Shown here in pieces: positions 9,170 to 17,426 of a stretch of 62,138 bases of DNA. The translations under genes were made by a program, and so were the position numbers. Under the pieces are notes generated by a model that made no database searches, was not told the DNA's origin, and worked only from the letters and a program-made list of their open reading frames with translations. The DNA is taken from contig CAIWHK010000014.1 in NCBI GenBank assembly GCA_903912525.1, forward strand, positions 1 through 62,138. Reading direction: 5' to 3'. This DNA comes from an uncultured bacterium. GTDB lineage: Bacteria > Krumholzibacteriota > Krumholzibacteriia > LZORAL124-64-63. Position 1 is the stretch's first letter. Every line of letters begins with the position of its first letter.

Positions 9170-9649
9170 TCAGCCCAGGCGCGCGATGACCTCGGCGCGC
9201 GCCGGATGGAGCCGGCGCAGGGCCTCCAGGTCGGCCCACGCGAAATCGACGAAGGAGAATCCCGGCGCCACCGTGCAGCCGAGCAGGGCCCACCCGCCGG
9301 GCACGGCCACTTCGGCGCCGAACGCGGTCCCGGTCGGCGCGACGGCCTGCCACGCGGGCTGTGACTCGGTCGCGTCGCCCAGCCTCGCCTCGCGGTAGCC
9401 GTCGATGCCGAACAGGTGCACGCTGACGGGATCGCCACGGTGGTGGTGCCAGACCTCGTCCGAGGCCAACGTGTGCAGGCGGCTGACGGCTCCGTCGGCC
9501 AGCAGGTAGTAGATCGAGGTGCCGGCGGCGCGCAGGCCGCGGCCGGTCTCGAACGTTGCCTCGGCACGCCACGTCTCGCGGTACCAGCCGCCCTCGGGGT
9601 GCGGCGCCAGCCCCAGCGCACGGATGAGCGCAGCCGCCTCGGCGTTCAT
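9170..9649 (-). CDS. DUF985 cupin-like protein
   Basis: 159 residues. It carries the cupin_5/DUF985 features: HPEGGWYRETW near the N-terminus, SIYYLLADGAVSRLHTLASD and EVWHHHRGDPVSVHLF, which supply the metal-binding His residues of the beta-barrel, and the closing segment GCTVAPGFSFVDFAWAD. Family members are small cytosolic metal-binding proteins of unsettled enzymatic role. ATG at 9649 has GGAGG at 6 bases and overlaps the upstream threonine dehydratase stop as ATGA, so it is probably co-translated with it. Confidence 0.9.
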   Translation of the reverse strand: MNAEAAALIRALGLAPHPEGGWYRETWRAEATFETGRGLRAAGTSIYYLLADGAVSRLHTLASDEVWHHHRGDPVSVHLFGIDGYREARLGDATESQPAWQAVAPTGTAFGAEVAVPGGWALLGCTVAPGFSFVDFAWADLEALRRLHPARAEVIARLG

Positions 9650-10611
9650 CGCGCGCCTCCGGCCGCCGGCAGCCACGGCAACCGGTCGAGATCGACATTG
9701 CCGCCCGAGAGGATGATGCCGACGCGCCCGCCCTCCAACTCTGCCACATGCGCCAGGGCGGCCGCCAGTCCGATGGCCCCCGAAGGTTCGACAACCAGCT
9801 TCATCCGCTCGAAGAGCAGGCGCATCGCGGCGATGACCCGTTCGTCAGGCACGGTCCAGACGGCGTGGACGAGCCGTTGGATGATGGGGAAATTGCGTTC
9901 GCCGACCGAAGTCAGCAGCCCGTCGCAAACCGAACGCGGGTTTTCCGCCGGCAGCCGCTGGCCCAGCGCCAGGGATCGCGCGGTGTCGTCGGCGCCCTCG
10001 GGCTCGGCCCCGACCACGCGCGCATCCGGCAGCAACCCCCGCGTCGCCAGCGCCGTGCCCGCCAGCAGGCCGCCCCCGCCCACCGGGCACAACACCCAAT
10101 CGAGCCCCGGGACCTCGCGCACCAGCTCGAGCGCAGCGGTGCCCTGCCCGGCGATGATGCGTTCGTCGTCGTACGGCGGGATGAAGACCGCGCCCGTGCG
10201 CGCCACGACCTCGCGCAATGTCGCCTCGCGCGCGGCCAGGGTCGGTTCACAGGTGATGATCTCGGCGCCGTAGCCGGCCACGGCGGCACGCTTGACGGCG
10301 GGCGCCGTGGTCGGCATCACGATCCAGGCCGGGATGCCGCGCGCCTTCGCTGCGCAGGCGAGGGCCTGCGCATGGTTGCCCGACGAATGCGTGGCCACGC
10401 CGTGGACGGCCTGCTGCGGCGCCAGCGAAAGCACGGCGTTCGCCGCGCCCCGCATCTTGAAGGCGCCCACCTTCTGCAGGTTCTCGCACTTGAAGAACAG
10501 GCTGGCGCCGACCATGCGGTCCAGCGTGGCGCAGGTCAGCACCGGGGTGTGGTGGATGTGCCCGTCGATGCGCGCGGCAGCGGCAACGATCGCCTCGAAA
10601 TCGACCGACAT
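9646..10611 (-). CDS. Threonine/serine dehydratase (PLP fold type II)
   Basis: 321 residues. The PLP lysine lies in QKVGAFKMRGA, the substrate-binding loop in SSGNHAQALA and the phosphate-binding glycines in PVGGGGLLAG. The length, with no C-terminal ACT domain, matches catabolic threonine dehydratases and serine racemases, which convert L-threonine or L-serine to 2-oxoacid and ammonia. The ATG at 10611 has GGGAGG at 7 bases. It overlaps the DUF985 gene downstream (ATGA). Dehydratase versus racemase cannot be decided from the sequence. Confidence 0.9.
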   Translation of the reverse strand: MSVDFEAIVAAAARIDGHIHHTPVLTCATLDRMVGASLFFKCENLQKVGAFKMRGAANAVLSLAPQQAVHGVATHSSGNHAQALACAAKARGIPAWIVMPTTAPAVKRAAVAGYGAEIITCEPTLAAREATLREVVARTGAVFIPPYDDERIIAGQGTAALELVREVPGLDWVLCPVGGGGLLAGTALATRGLLPDARVVGAEPEGADDTARSLALGQRLPAENPRSVCDGLLTSVGERNFPIIQRLVHAVWTVPDERVIAAMRLLFERMKLVVEPSGAIGLAAALAHVAELEGGRVGIILSGGNVDLDRLPWLPAAGGAR

Positions 10612-10646
10612 CGCGATCCTCCCGGCCGCCGCGCGTGGCGCCGCGC

Positions 10647-13058
10647 CTACTTCGCCAGCACCAGCTTCAGCACCGACTCGTGGCCGGCGGCCGACAGCCG
10701 CGCGAAGTAGACGCCGCTCGGCACCTGCCGCCCGTTGTCGTCGCGGCCGTTCCAGATCACGCTGAACGTCCCCGCGCTGCGGGATTCGTCCAGCAGGTTC
10801 CTGACGGCGTGCCCGCCCAGGTCGTAGACCGCCAGCGTCACCTGGCCATCGGCCGGCAGTTCGCAGTGGATCTCGGTGACCGGGTTGAACGGGTTGGGCG
10901 CGGCCGAACGCACGGCCAGCACGGCCGGGACGCCGTCCGGATCGACGGCCACCAGGCTGAGCATGCCGGCGACGTTGCTGGGGGCGCTCTCGTTGCCGTG
11001 GATGTCGACGGCCGTCACGCGGAAGTACCAGTGGCCCTGGGGCACGCGCACCTCGAAGTACGATGTCAGGGCGGCGTCCGACAGCAGCGAAACCTCGCCC
11101 TGCGGGAAGTCGGGATAGCGGCTGCGGTAGACGTTGTAGTGGTGCAGGTCCTCGTCGTCGACGCCCGACGGCTGCCAGGCCAGCAGCACGTCGAAGTGGT
11201 CGGTCTGCACCTGCAGGCCCGCCGGCGCGCCCGGCGAGAGGTTGTCCACGGAGTACCCCGAGAGCGTCCCGGATGGGAAGAGGTACGCGCCGGACTCGGC
11301 CACGACCATGAACTCGGTGAGTGGCTGCACGCTGGCGGTCCAGTCGCCGTAGGTGGGCGCGTTGCAGGCGTACTGCGAAAGTTGCAGGGGCGGCACCTGG
11401 CCGACCTCGGTCCAGCCGTCGGCGAGGAACGCCTTCAGCACGGCGGGACCGGTGCCAGGCGTGGCGTTCTTGACGCCCGGCCGACGGTTCAGCACGTGGT
11501 AGGCGGTCACGCCGGGCTGCCCCCAGGCGTCGAGCCAGCTCCCGTTCCAGCTCAGGCGCGCCTGGCCGCCCTGGTCCTCGGGGCGGTCGGTGACCGTCGC
11601 CAGCACCGGGGCGGGATCGCCCAGCCAGCCCGTGCGGTCGACGCGTTGCGCGTAGATGTCCTGACCCACCCGTTCGTCGTCCCACGCCACGAGCACTTCG
11701 CCCGCGGCGCCGGCCGCCAGGCGCGGACCCGCCTGGTCGAACGCCGCACCGGCCACCAGGAGCCCCGCAGCGGCCCACTGCGCCCCCCCGGCGTAATCGA
11801 ACCGCTGGCCGCGCACATCCCTCATCCCGGTTCGCTGGTCGACCCAGGCCAGCGACACGGAGCCGGCGTCGGTGGCCGCCATCGCAGGCGCCGCCTGGTT
11901 GCCGTCGGCTGGCCCGGCCGGCTGGCCGTTCGTCGCCAGGCGCGGCAGGCCGTCGCCGCCCAGGGCCTGCACATAGACCTGCTCGTCGCTCCAGGCATCA
12001 GCCCGGCCATCGGTCCAGGCAACCCAGGCGCCGCCATAGGGATCGGCCACCACGACCGGGTCGTACTGGGAACCGGACGCATCGCAAACGGGCCGCCCGC
12101 TGACGAACCAGCGCGCCGTGCCCGAGCTGTTCAGGCGCATCCCGTAGATGTCCAGGCCGAGGTTGCGCATGTCCTCCCAGACGACCAGGGCGCCGCCCGT
12201 GCCGTCCGCGGCGGCGGCGACGCCCGCCTGCGACCCGGTGGCGGTGCTGACCACGGCGCCGGCGGCGGTCCACTGCTGCGCCCCGGCCACCGACAGGTGC
12301 TGTCCGTAGATGTCCATGCCGGTCGTGCCGACGTCACGGCCGTCCTCCCAGAACACCAGCGCGCCGCCACTGCCGTCGGGAACGGCGACGGGCTCGGACT
12401 GGGCGCCGCCCAGCGCGCACACGGCGACCCCGCCCGAACCCCAGGTCAGCGCGCCGGCCGAGGTCATGCGCTGCGCATAGATGTCGCCGTCGGCTGCGCG
12501 CGAGTCCTGGAACGCGACCACGGCCACGCCAGGCTCGGAGTTCACCAGCGTGGGCATGACCTGGCCCGACGACGTGCCGGTCACGGCCGACACGCCGCCG
12601 GTGCCGAGGACGCGGACGCCCGCCGGGTTCACGCGTTGCAGGTAGACGTGATAGGCGAGCGCGTCGTGGCTGTCGACGGTCGCGACGAAGGCGCCGCCCT
12701 GGCCGTCGCCCGTCATCGTGAACTCGGTCAGGAAGCCGTAGCTCTGGAAAGCAAGGACGCCGTCGGTGGCCCAGAGTTTGGCGCCCGAGGCATTGAGCCG
12801 TTGGACATAAATCGCCGGCAGGCCACCGCCGCGCGCGTCGAGCCAGCCGACGATCCAGCCGCCGGCGCCATCGGGAGCCACCCGGGTGTCGCTCTGGGCG
12901 GAGTTCAGTGAGCAGATGGCGTCGTTGAGGAGAGGATCGTGCGTCCAGACGCCCACCGGCGGGGTCGCGAGTGCGGGCAGCGGCAGCGCAAGCAGCAGGG
13001 CGATCAGGAGACCCGGGAAACCGGCCATTCCCGGCCAAGTGCGATGTTTCCGCGACAT
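10647..13058 (-). CDS. Secreted repeat protein with FlgD-like C-terminal sorting domain
   Basis: 803 residues. A Sec signal peptide (about 1-32, LIALLLALPLPALATP) leads to about ten imperfect repeats of 45-50 residues with GGALVVWEDMRNLGLDIYGM-type strands and DGxGGxxVxW motifs, which should form a beta-propeller-like structure (about 40-480). A fibronectin III-like module follows at about 590-690 (DVLLAWQPSGVDDEDLHHYN). The last 85 residues are a FlgD Ig-like domain (APNPFNPVTEIHCELPADG, then VYDLGGHAVRNL and VPSGVYFARL), the type used as C-terminal sorting signal in Bacteroidetes-related lineages. ATG at 13058 has GGAGG at 9 bases. Ligand unknown. Confidence 0.88.
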   Translation of the reverse strand: MSRKHRTWPGMAGFPGLLIALLLALPLPALATPPVGVWTHDPLLNDAICSLNSAQSDTRVAPDGAGGWIVGWLDARGGGLPAIYVQRLNASGAKLWATDGVLAFQSYGFLTEFTMTGDGQGGAFVATVDSHDALAYHVYLQRVNPAGVRVLGTGGVSAVTGTSSGQVMPTLVNSEPGVAVVAFQDSRAADGDIYAQRMTSAGALTWGSGGVAVCALGGAQSEPVAVPDGSGGALVFWEDGRDVGTTGMDIYGQHLSVAGAQQWTAAGAVVSTATGSQAGVAAAADGTGGALVVWEDMRNLGLDIYGMRLNSSGTARWFVSGRPVCDASGSQYDPVVVADPYGGAWVAWTDGRADAWSDEQVYVQALGGDGLPRLATNGQPAGPADGNQAAPAMAATDAGSVSLAWVDQRTGMRDVRGQRFDYAGGAQWAAAGLLVAGAAFDQAGPRLAAGAAGEVLVAWDDERVGQDIYAQRVDRTGWLGDPAPVLATVTDRPEDQGGQARLSWNGSWLDAWGQPGVTAYHVLNRRPGVKNATPGTGPAVLKAFLADGWTEVGQVPPLQLSQYACNAPTYGDWTASVQPLTEFMVVAESGAYLFPSGTLSGYSVDNLSPGAPAGLQVQTDHFDVLLAWQPSGVDDEDLHHYNVYRSRYPDFPQGEVSLLSDAALTSYFEVRVPQGHWYFRVTAVDIHGNESAPSNVAGMLSLVAVDPDGVPAVLAVRSAAPNPFNPVTEIHCELPADGQVTLAVYDLGGHAVRNLLDESRSAGTFSVIWNGRDDNGRQVPSGVYFARLSAAGHESVLKLVLAK

Positions 13059-13211
13059 GGTGCCAGACCTCCGTGCCTGCCAACAGTGTGCAGCCCGGTG
13101 TTCAAGGCGATCCGGGTCACGCCCATCGTATCGCTCCCGCGGGAAAACGCCAAGCCCGATCCGCTTCCGTGCGGCCGGGCCCGGTCACCTGCAGGGAACT
13201 CCGAGGGTGTT

Positions 13212-13745
13212 TCAGAGGGTGATGCCGTAGCGGTCCCGCAGGATGTTCAGGTGGTGGCGCTCATGGCCGGCGATCAGCCAGGGCATGGCCGCCGCTGTCA
13301 GGTCGGCCCCGTTGGCCCGGCCCCGACGCGCACAGGCGGCCGCATCGAAGGTGCGCAGCAGGCGCAGGTGGTCGGTGCGGGCAACATGGTGCTCGCGCCA
13401 CAGCTGGTCCAGAGGCCGCTGCCCGGCGTTGGAGTTGGCCCCCCAGACCTGCTCGTCCATGCCGGGTTGCTCGTTGGGCTCGCCACGCGCGATCCACAGT
13501 GCGCGGAACACGAACACACGCTCAGTGTCGAGCAGGTGGCCGAGCACTTCCTTGACCGACCACTTGTCCGGCGCGTAGCGGTGGTCGCCGGCCGCGCCAT
13601 CGAGTTTCTTGAACCCCTCCATGACCGCCAGCCCCTGCTTCCGCAGGAAGCCCAGCACGTCCGTCACCTCGGCCGGGACGTGGTCAAGGTACTGCTGGTG
13701 GTATGGGTGGTAGTCGCCGGGGACCGGACGGCTGTAGTTCGGCAT
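13212..13745 (-). CDS. DinB-like metal-dependent protein
   Basis: 177 residues, a four-helix bundle of the DinB/YfiT class. The metal-binding pattern is visible as HLLDTERVFVFRALWIARGE (first His) and LIAGHERHHLNILRDRYG near the end (HxxxH pair). Relatives include bacillithiol and mycothiol transferases and damage-inducible proteins. ATG at 13745 has GGAGGG at 5 bases; the frame upstream of it is not supported. The specific thiol substrate, if any, cannot be inferred. Confidence 0.88.
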   Translation of the reverse strand: MPNYSRPVPGDYHPYHQQYLDHVPAEVTDVLGFLRKQGLAVMEGFKKLDGAAGDHRYAPDKWSVKEVLGHLLDTERVFVFRALWIARGEPNEQPGMDEQVWGANSNAGQRPLDQLWREHHVARTDHLRLLRTFDAAACARRGRANGADLTAAAMPWLIAGHERHHLNILRDRYGITL

Positions 13746-13798
13746 GGGATCCCTCCAGGGATGGCGGAGCAATGGGACGGGCGAGCGGGGCCGCCCGC

Positions 13799-14077
13799 TC
13801 ACCAGGAACGCCGCGGCGGCCGGGCCCCGCGGTCGTACGATTCGTTGACGCGCAGCGTGTGGCCGCGCCAGTCGCAGCCGTCCAGCTCGGCGATCGCCGG
13901 ACCGGCCTCGTCCGCTGCCATGGTCGCGAACCCGAAACCGCGCGGCTGCCCGGTCTGCGGGTCGGTGATCAGCTCGATGTCGGTGGCCGTCCCGTGCGGC
14001 GCGAACAGCCCGCGGATGTCGTCGGCGGTCACGTCCGGCGGCAGGTTACCCAGGTAGATCCGCAACGGCTCGCTCAC
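13799..14077 (-). CDS. Small RNA-recognition-motif (RRM) protein
   Basis: 92 residues, essentially one RRM domain. RNP2 is IYLGNL at residues 6-11 and RNP1 is RGFGFATM at about 46-53, with a short basic tail (RGARPPRRSW). Such single-RRM proteins occur in cyanobacteria and several uncultured phyla and bind single-stranded RNA. GTG at 14077 overlaps the upstream TGA (GTGA), and GGAG lies 10 bases before it; the longer frame to 14125 would only add Pro/Gly sequence read from inside the neighbouring gene. Confidence 0.9.
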   Translation of the reverse strand: MSEPLRIYLGNLPPDVTADDIRGLFAPHGTATDIELITDPQTGQPRGFGFATMAADEAGPAIAELDGCDWRGHTLRVNESYDRGARPPRRSW

Positions 14078-14547
14078 TTGACCGTGAGCTCCAACTCGAC
14101 CGGGACCAGGTCCGGGGCCAGGCACATCTTGTCGTCGCAGGCCTGCACCGTCAGCGCCAATCGCACCTTGTGCACACCCTTGGCCAGCTTCGGGGGCACC
14201 ATGGCCTCGGCGTTGATGACCTGCTTCCCGACGACGGTCATCACCGTCTCGCCGAAGAACTCGCCTGGCTGCCCGGCGGGGTACGTCGCCTCGTATTCCT
14301 CGAGCGGGAACGACTCGTCGGGATCGAGGTCGATGCCGATGAAGTTCGTGTCGCCATGCGCGTACAGGTGCCAGTGCGGCGCGATGTCCAGCGCCACCTG
14401 GAACGTGATCCGCTGTCCCGCCGCCGCCGTCAGCATCTTCTGGCGCAACGTCACCTTGACCACATCGGCCGAAGCCTTGGGGGCCGCCGAGGCGGGAGTC
14501 GCCGCAAACAGGGCCAGGCCGAGCAGGGCCACCAGCAGTCGCTTCAT
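14074..14547 (-). CDS. Periplasmic DsbD N-terminal-domain-like protein
   Basis: 157 residues. A signal peptide (about 1-22, LLVALLGLALFAATPASA) is followed by an immunoglobulin-like domain resembling the alpha domain of DsbD: HWHLYAHGDTNFIG early and VQACDDKMCLAPDLVPVELEL at the end, where the CxxxxC pair corresponds to the redox cysteines that pass electrons to periplasmic partners. The membrane and thioredoxin domains of DsbD are absent, so it would need a separate electron donor. ATG at 14547 has AAGGAG at 10 bases; it overlaps the RRM gene. Confidence 0.82.
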   Translation of the reverse strand: MKRLLVALLGLALFAATPASAAPKASADVVKVTLRQKMLTAAAGQRITFQVALDIAPHWHLYAHGDTNFIGIDLDPDESFPLEEYEATYPAGQPGEFFGETVMTVVGKQVINAEAMVPPKLAKGVHKVRLALTVQACDDKMCLAPDLVPVELELTVK

Positions 14548-14561
14548 CAGGGGACGCTCCT

Positions 14562-16211
14562 TCAGGATTCGGGCAGGTTGTTCTGTTCGAGCAGCCGATC
14601 GGCCGCGCGCCGGATCACCCCGACCAGGCGCTCGATGTCCTGCTGCTCCATATTCCGGTTCTCGACGTTCACGCGCAGCGCCACCAGGCCGTCCAGCACC
14701 GTGAAGCTGAACCACGCATCGCCCTCGCGCTCGACCAGGTCCTGCAACTGCCGGTTGAGCCGGTCGTTGTGGGCGTCAGAGAAGCGCAAACTACCGTCAG
14801 CGCGCTGCGGTTCCCAGCGGAAATTGCAGATACCCAGCGTGTTGGGCCCCAGGATGCGGAAATCAGGCTGCCGGCGCATGCGGGCGGCCATCACACGGGC
14901 CAGTTCGATGTCGTTCTCGACCCAGGCAGCGTACTGGCGGCGCCCCACGGAGCGAATGGCGAGCCACAGCTTGAGCGCGTTCAGCCGCCGGCTGCCCTGG
15001 ATGCCGTACTGGAAGAAGTTGACCTTGTCGCCGTGGTGGAAACCGCGCCGGTCCGGCGGCGTCGGCGCCGGCTCCTCCCCCGGGGCAGCCTCGCTGTCGC
15101 GCTGCACCTTCTCCATGTAATACTCGGGGTGCACCAGGAAGCTGCGGCGCAGGAAATCGCCGTCGCGCACGAGGATGCCGCCGCACGAGAACGGCATGTA
15201 GAACCACTTGTGCGGGTCGACCGTGATCGAATCGGCGCGGTCGATGCCCCGCAGCATCGTGCGGTACATCTCGCTGAGCATGACGGCGCCGCCATAGGCC
15301 GCATCGACGTGGAACCAGCAGTTGGCCTGCTGCGCCAGGGCCGCCAGCCGGTCCAGCTTGTCGATGCTGCCGGTATTCGTGGTGCCGGCGATGCCGATGA
15401 TGCAGGCCGGGCGCAGCCCCGCCGCCTTGTCGGCCGTGATGGCCGCCTCCAGCGCCACCAGGTCGATGCGGTAGAGTTCGTCGACGGGGATGCGCCGCAA
15501 CTGGCCGCGGCCGAGCCCGAGCAGGTCGATCGCCTTCTCGAAGCTGTAGTGCGCCTGCGCCGAGACGTAGAACGTCAACCGCGCCAGGTCGGGACCGGGC
15601 GCCGACGGGTCGTTCAGGCGTGACAGGTCGCGCCCGAGCACGCGGTTGATCGCGAGCTTGAGCCCCGTGATGTTGGCCAGCGAGCCGCCGTCGGTCATGG
15701 TGCCGAAGCTGCGCTCGGGCAGGCCGAACAGGTCGCACAGCCAGCGGATGACGCGCTTCTCGATGGCGGTGCCCGATGGCGCGTGCCGCCACGAGGCGGT
15801 GTTCTGGTTCATCGCCGCGCAGAGCGCCTCGCTGAAGATGGCCAGGGGCAGCGGCGCGGGGTTCATCATACCGAAGTAGCGGCGGCTGCCGATGGCCATC
15901 GTATTCGGGAAGACGCGGCTGCGGCAGTCCTGCACCAGCTCGGCGAATGGCGTGCCTTCCTCGGGCATCGGCTCGGCGAAGGTGTCGTCCAGGCCGGCTG
16001 GGGTCAGCGGCCCGTAGACACGCCTGCCCTCGAGCCCCTGGATGTATTCCACCACCAGGTCGACCATTGCGTAGCCCATCTCGCGCAGGCCGATGTCGTC
16101 GACCGGGCCCTCGACGGCAGCGCGCTCACGCTTGTCGACGATCGGATCCTCGGGCTTGCCTGCGGCGAAGGGCCGCCCCTGGCGCAGGTGCTCGTCGGCG
16201 CGGCCGGTCAT
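14562..16211 (-). CDS. Group II PLP-dependent amino acid decarboxylase
   Basis: 549 residues. This is an aromatic-L-amino-acid/tyrosine/glutamate decarboxylase-like enzyme; the PLP lysine is in DPHKWFYMPFSCG and the cofactor Asp in HVDAAYGGAV. Other family blocks are RRYFGMMNPAPLPLAIFSEA and FGTMTDGGSLANI. About 50 extra N-terminal residues precede the first family helix. It overlaps the upstream HAD gene as ATGA (16208-16211), with AAAGGGG at 5 bases. The amine product (from aromatic amino acid, glutamate or a related substrate) cannot be determined. Confidence 0.88.
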   Translation of the reverse strand: MTGRADEHLRQGRPFAAGKPEDPIVDKRERAAVEGPVDDIGLREMGYAMVDLVVEYIQGLEGRRVYGPLTPAGLDDTFAEPMPEEGTPFAELVQDCRSRVFPNTMAIGSRRYFGMMNPAPLPLAIFSEALCAAMNQNTASWRHAPSGTAIEKRVIRWLCDLFGLPERSFGTMTDGGSLANITGLKLAINRVLGRDLSRLNDPSAPGPDLARLTFYVSAQAHYSFEKAIDLLGLGRGQLRRIPVDELYRIDLVALEAAITADKAAGLRPACIIGIAGTTNTGSIDKLDRLAALAQQANCWFHVDAAYGGAVMLSEMYRTMLRGIDRADSITVDPHKWFYMPFSCGGILVRDGDFLRRSFLVHPEYYMEKVQRDSEAAPGEEPAPTPPDRRGFHHGDKVNFFQYGIQGSRRLNALKLWLAIRSVGRRQYAAWVENDIELARVMAARMRRQPDFRILGPNTLGICNFRWEPQRADGSLRFSDAHNDRLNRQLQDLVEREGDAWFSFTVLDGLVALRVNVENRNMEQQDIERLVGVIRRAADRLLEQNNLPES

Positions 16212-17131
16212 GGGCGCCCCTTTCGTGGAACGCGATCGACGTCGGGGAAGGTCCCGGCGGCGATGCGCTCGAGGATGTCTGCGGCGCCGCCGTCGGTCAC
16301 CGCGCCGGTGACGTAGTCGGCCTGCGCCGCCACGTCTTCGGGACTGCCCGCCATCGCGACGCTGACGCCGGCGTAGGCGAACATATCCAGGTCGTTGTAG
16401 TTGTCGCCGATCGCGACCGTGCACTCGCGCGCGATGCCGCAGTGCCCACCCAGCGTGCGCAGCCCGGCGCCCTTGTCGCTGCCGACGTGGAACGCCTCGG
16501 CCCAGTAGTAGGCGCCGCCGCCCATCAGCGACCGCGTGTTGATCACCTTGACGCGGCCGGGCAGCTCGCGCGCGATGGCGCGGCTGAGGTCGGCGATGCG
16601 CGCCTGTTCGTCGATGGTGCCCACTTCCAGCGCCTGTTCCCAGTCCAGGGCCAGCAGGTCGTCGACGACCTCGACCCCGCCGGTGTTGGCGCGCCGCCCG
16701 GCCAGGTAGCGGCCGAGCACGTCGTTGACCGGGCGCTCCTCGAAACGCAGCAGGCCACCGTCGTCGTCGGTACCATACACCATCGGCACCGTGCCGTGCT
16801 CCCGGAACAGGCGGACCAGGGCCCGCACCTCGTCACCGCCCAGCACATGGCAGGCGATGCGCCGGCGCGGTTGGTCGGCCCAGACCACGGCGCCGTTGAG
16901 CAGGACCAGCGGCAGGTCGTCAGGCGCCCAGCCCGAGCGCGCCAGGAGGCTGGTCGTGGAGTTCAGGTTGCGGCCCGTGCACAGGGCCACGACATGGCCC
17001 GCACTGCGCACGGCCTCAAGCGCGGCGATCTCGCGCGGCCGGAGCGCCTCGTCGAATTCGGTATCCAGCAGCGTGCCGTCGACATCGACCGCGACCAGCA
17101 ACCGCTGCCTGCCTGCGCGGGCGCCGCTCAC
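16208..17131 (-). CDS. HAD superfamily phosphatase (Cof-type, IIB)
   Basis: 307 residues. Motif I is DVDGTLLD near residue 15, motif II the CTGRN region, motif III the late Lys (GSDKGAGLRTL), and motif IV GDNYNDLDMF, as in Cof-type sugar or nucleotide phosphatases. The cap domain lies between about 85 and 200. GTG at 17131 overlaps the acylphosphatase stop (GTGA); its ribosome binding site is weak (GGGG), consistent with translational coupling. Substrate unknown. Confidence 0.9.
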   Translation of the reverse strand: MSGARAGRQRLLVAVDVDGTLLDTEFDEALRPREIAALEAVRSAGHVVALCTGRNLNSTTSLLARSGWAPDDLPLVLLNGAVVWADQPRRRIACHVLGGDEVRALVRLFREHGTVPMVYGTDDDGGLLRFEERPVNDVLGRYLAGRRANTGGVEVVDDLLALDWEQALEVGTIDEQARIADLSRAIARELPGRVKVINTRSLMGGGAYYWAEAFHVGSDKGAGLRTLGGHCGIARECTVAIGDNYNDLDMFAYAGVSVAMAGSPEDVAAQADYVTGAVTDGGAADILERIAAGTFPDVDRVPRKGRP

Positions 17132-17400
17132 CCGGTGACCCCGAACGTCGTCAGGGACCCGGCCGCAGCCGTCCAGGACGTCTCGCAGCCGTCGACGCGG
17201 GACCGCGCCGATCCCCTTGCGGCCCAGTCCGCCAAGGCCGCCAACGCCGCCCGCTCGCCCTCGGCGACGATCTGCACGGACCCGTCGGCGCGGTTGCGCG
17301 CCCAGCCGACCAGGCCCAGCCGCGTCGCCTCCTCGCGGGCGTGATAGCGGAAGCCGACGCCCTGTACACGGCCGGTGACGATGATCTCCAGGCGTTCCAC
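17128..17400 (-). CDS. acyP: Acylphosphatase
   Basis: 90 residues. It contains the family signature GRVQGVGFRYHAREEA (catalytic Arg) and GWARNRADGSVQIVAEG with the catalytic Asn, the usual fold for hydrolysing acyl phosphates. I chose GTG at 17400, which follows AAGGG at 6 bases and gives the usual start VERLEIIVTG. The alternative GTG at 17430, overlapping the upstream gene as GTGA, would add 10 residues. Confidence 0.9.
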   Translation of the reverse strand: MERLEIIVTGRVQGVGFRYHAREEATRLGLVGWARNRADGSVQIVAEGERAALAALADWAARGSARSRVDGCETSWTAAAGSLTTFGVTG

Positions 17401-17426
17401 GTCGATCCCTTCGTCGGGGCGCCGGG

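Noticed and set aside
9050-10608. Frames joining the thioesterase and cupin, or the dehydratase with the FlgD-tailed protein
   Set aside because: Only the parts after internal start codons with good ribosome binding sites match protein families; the rest is shifted-frame sequence.
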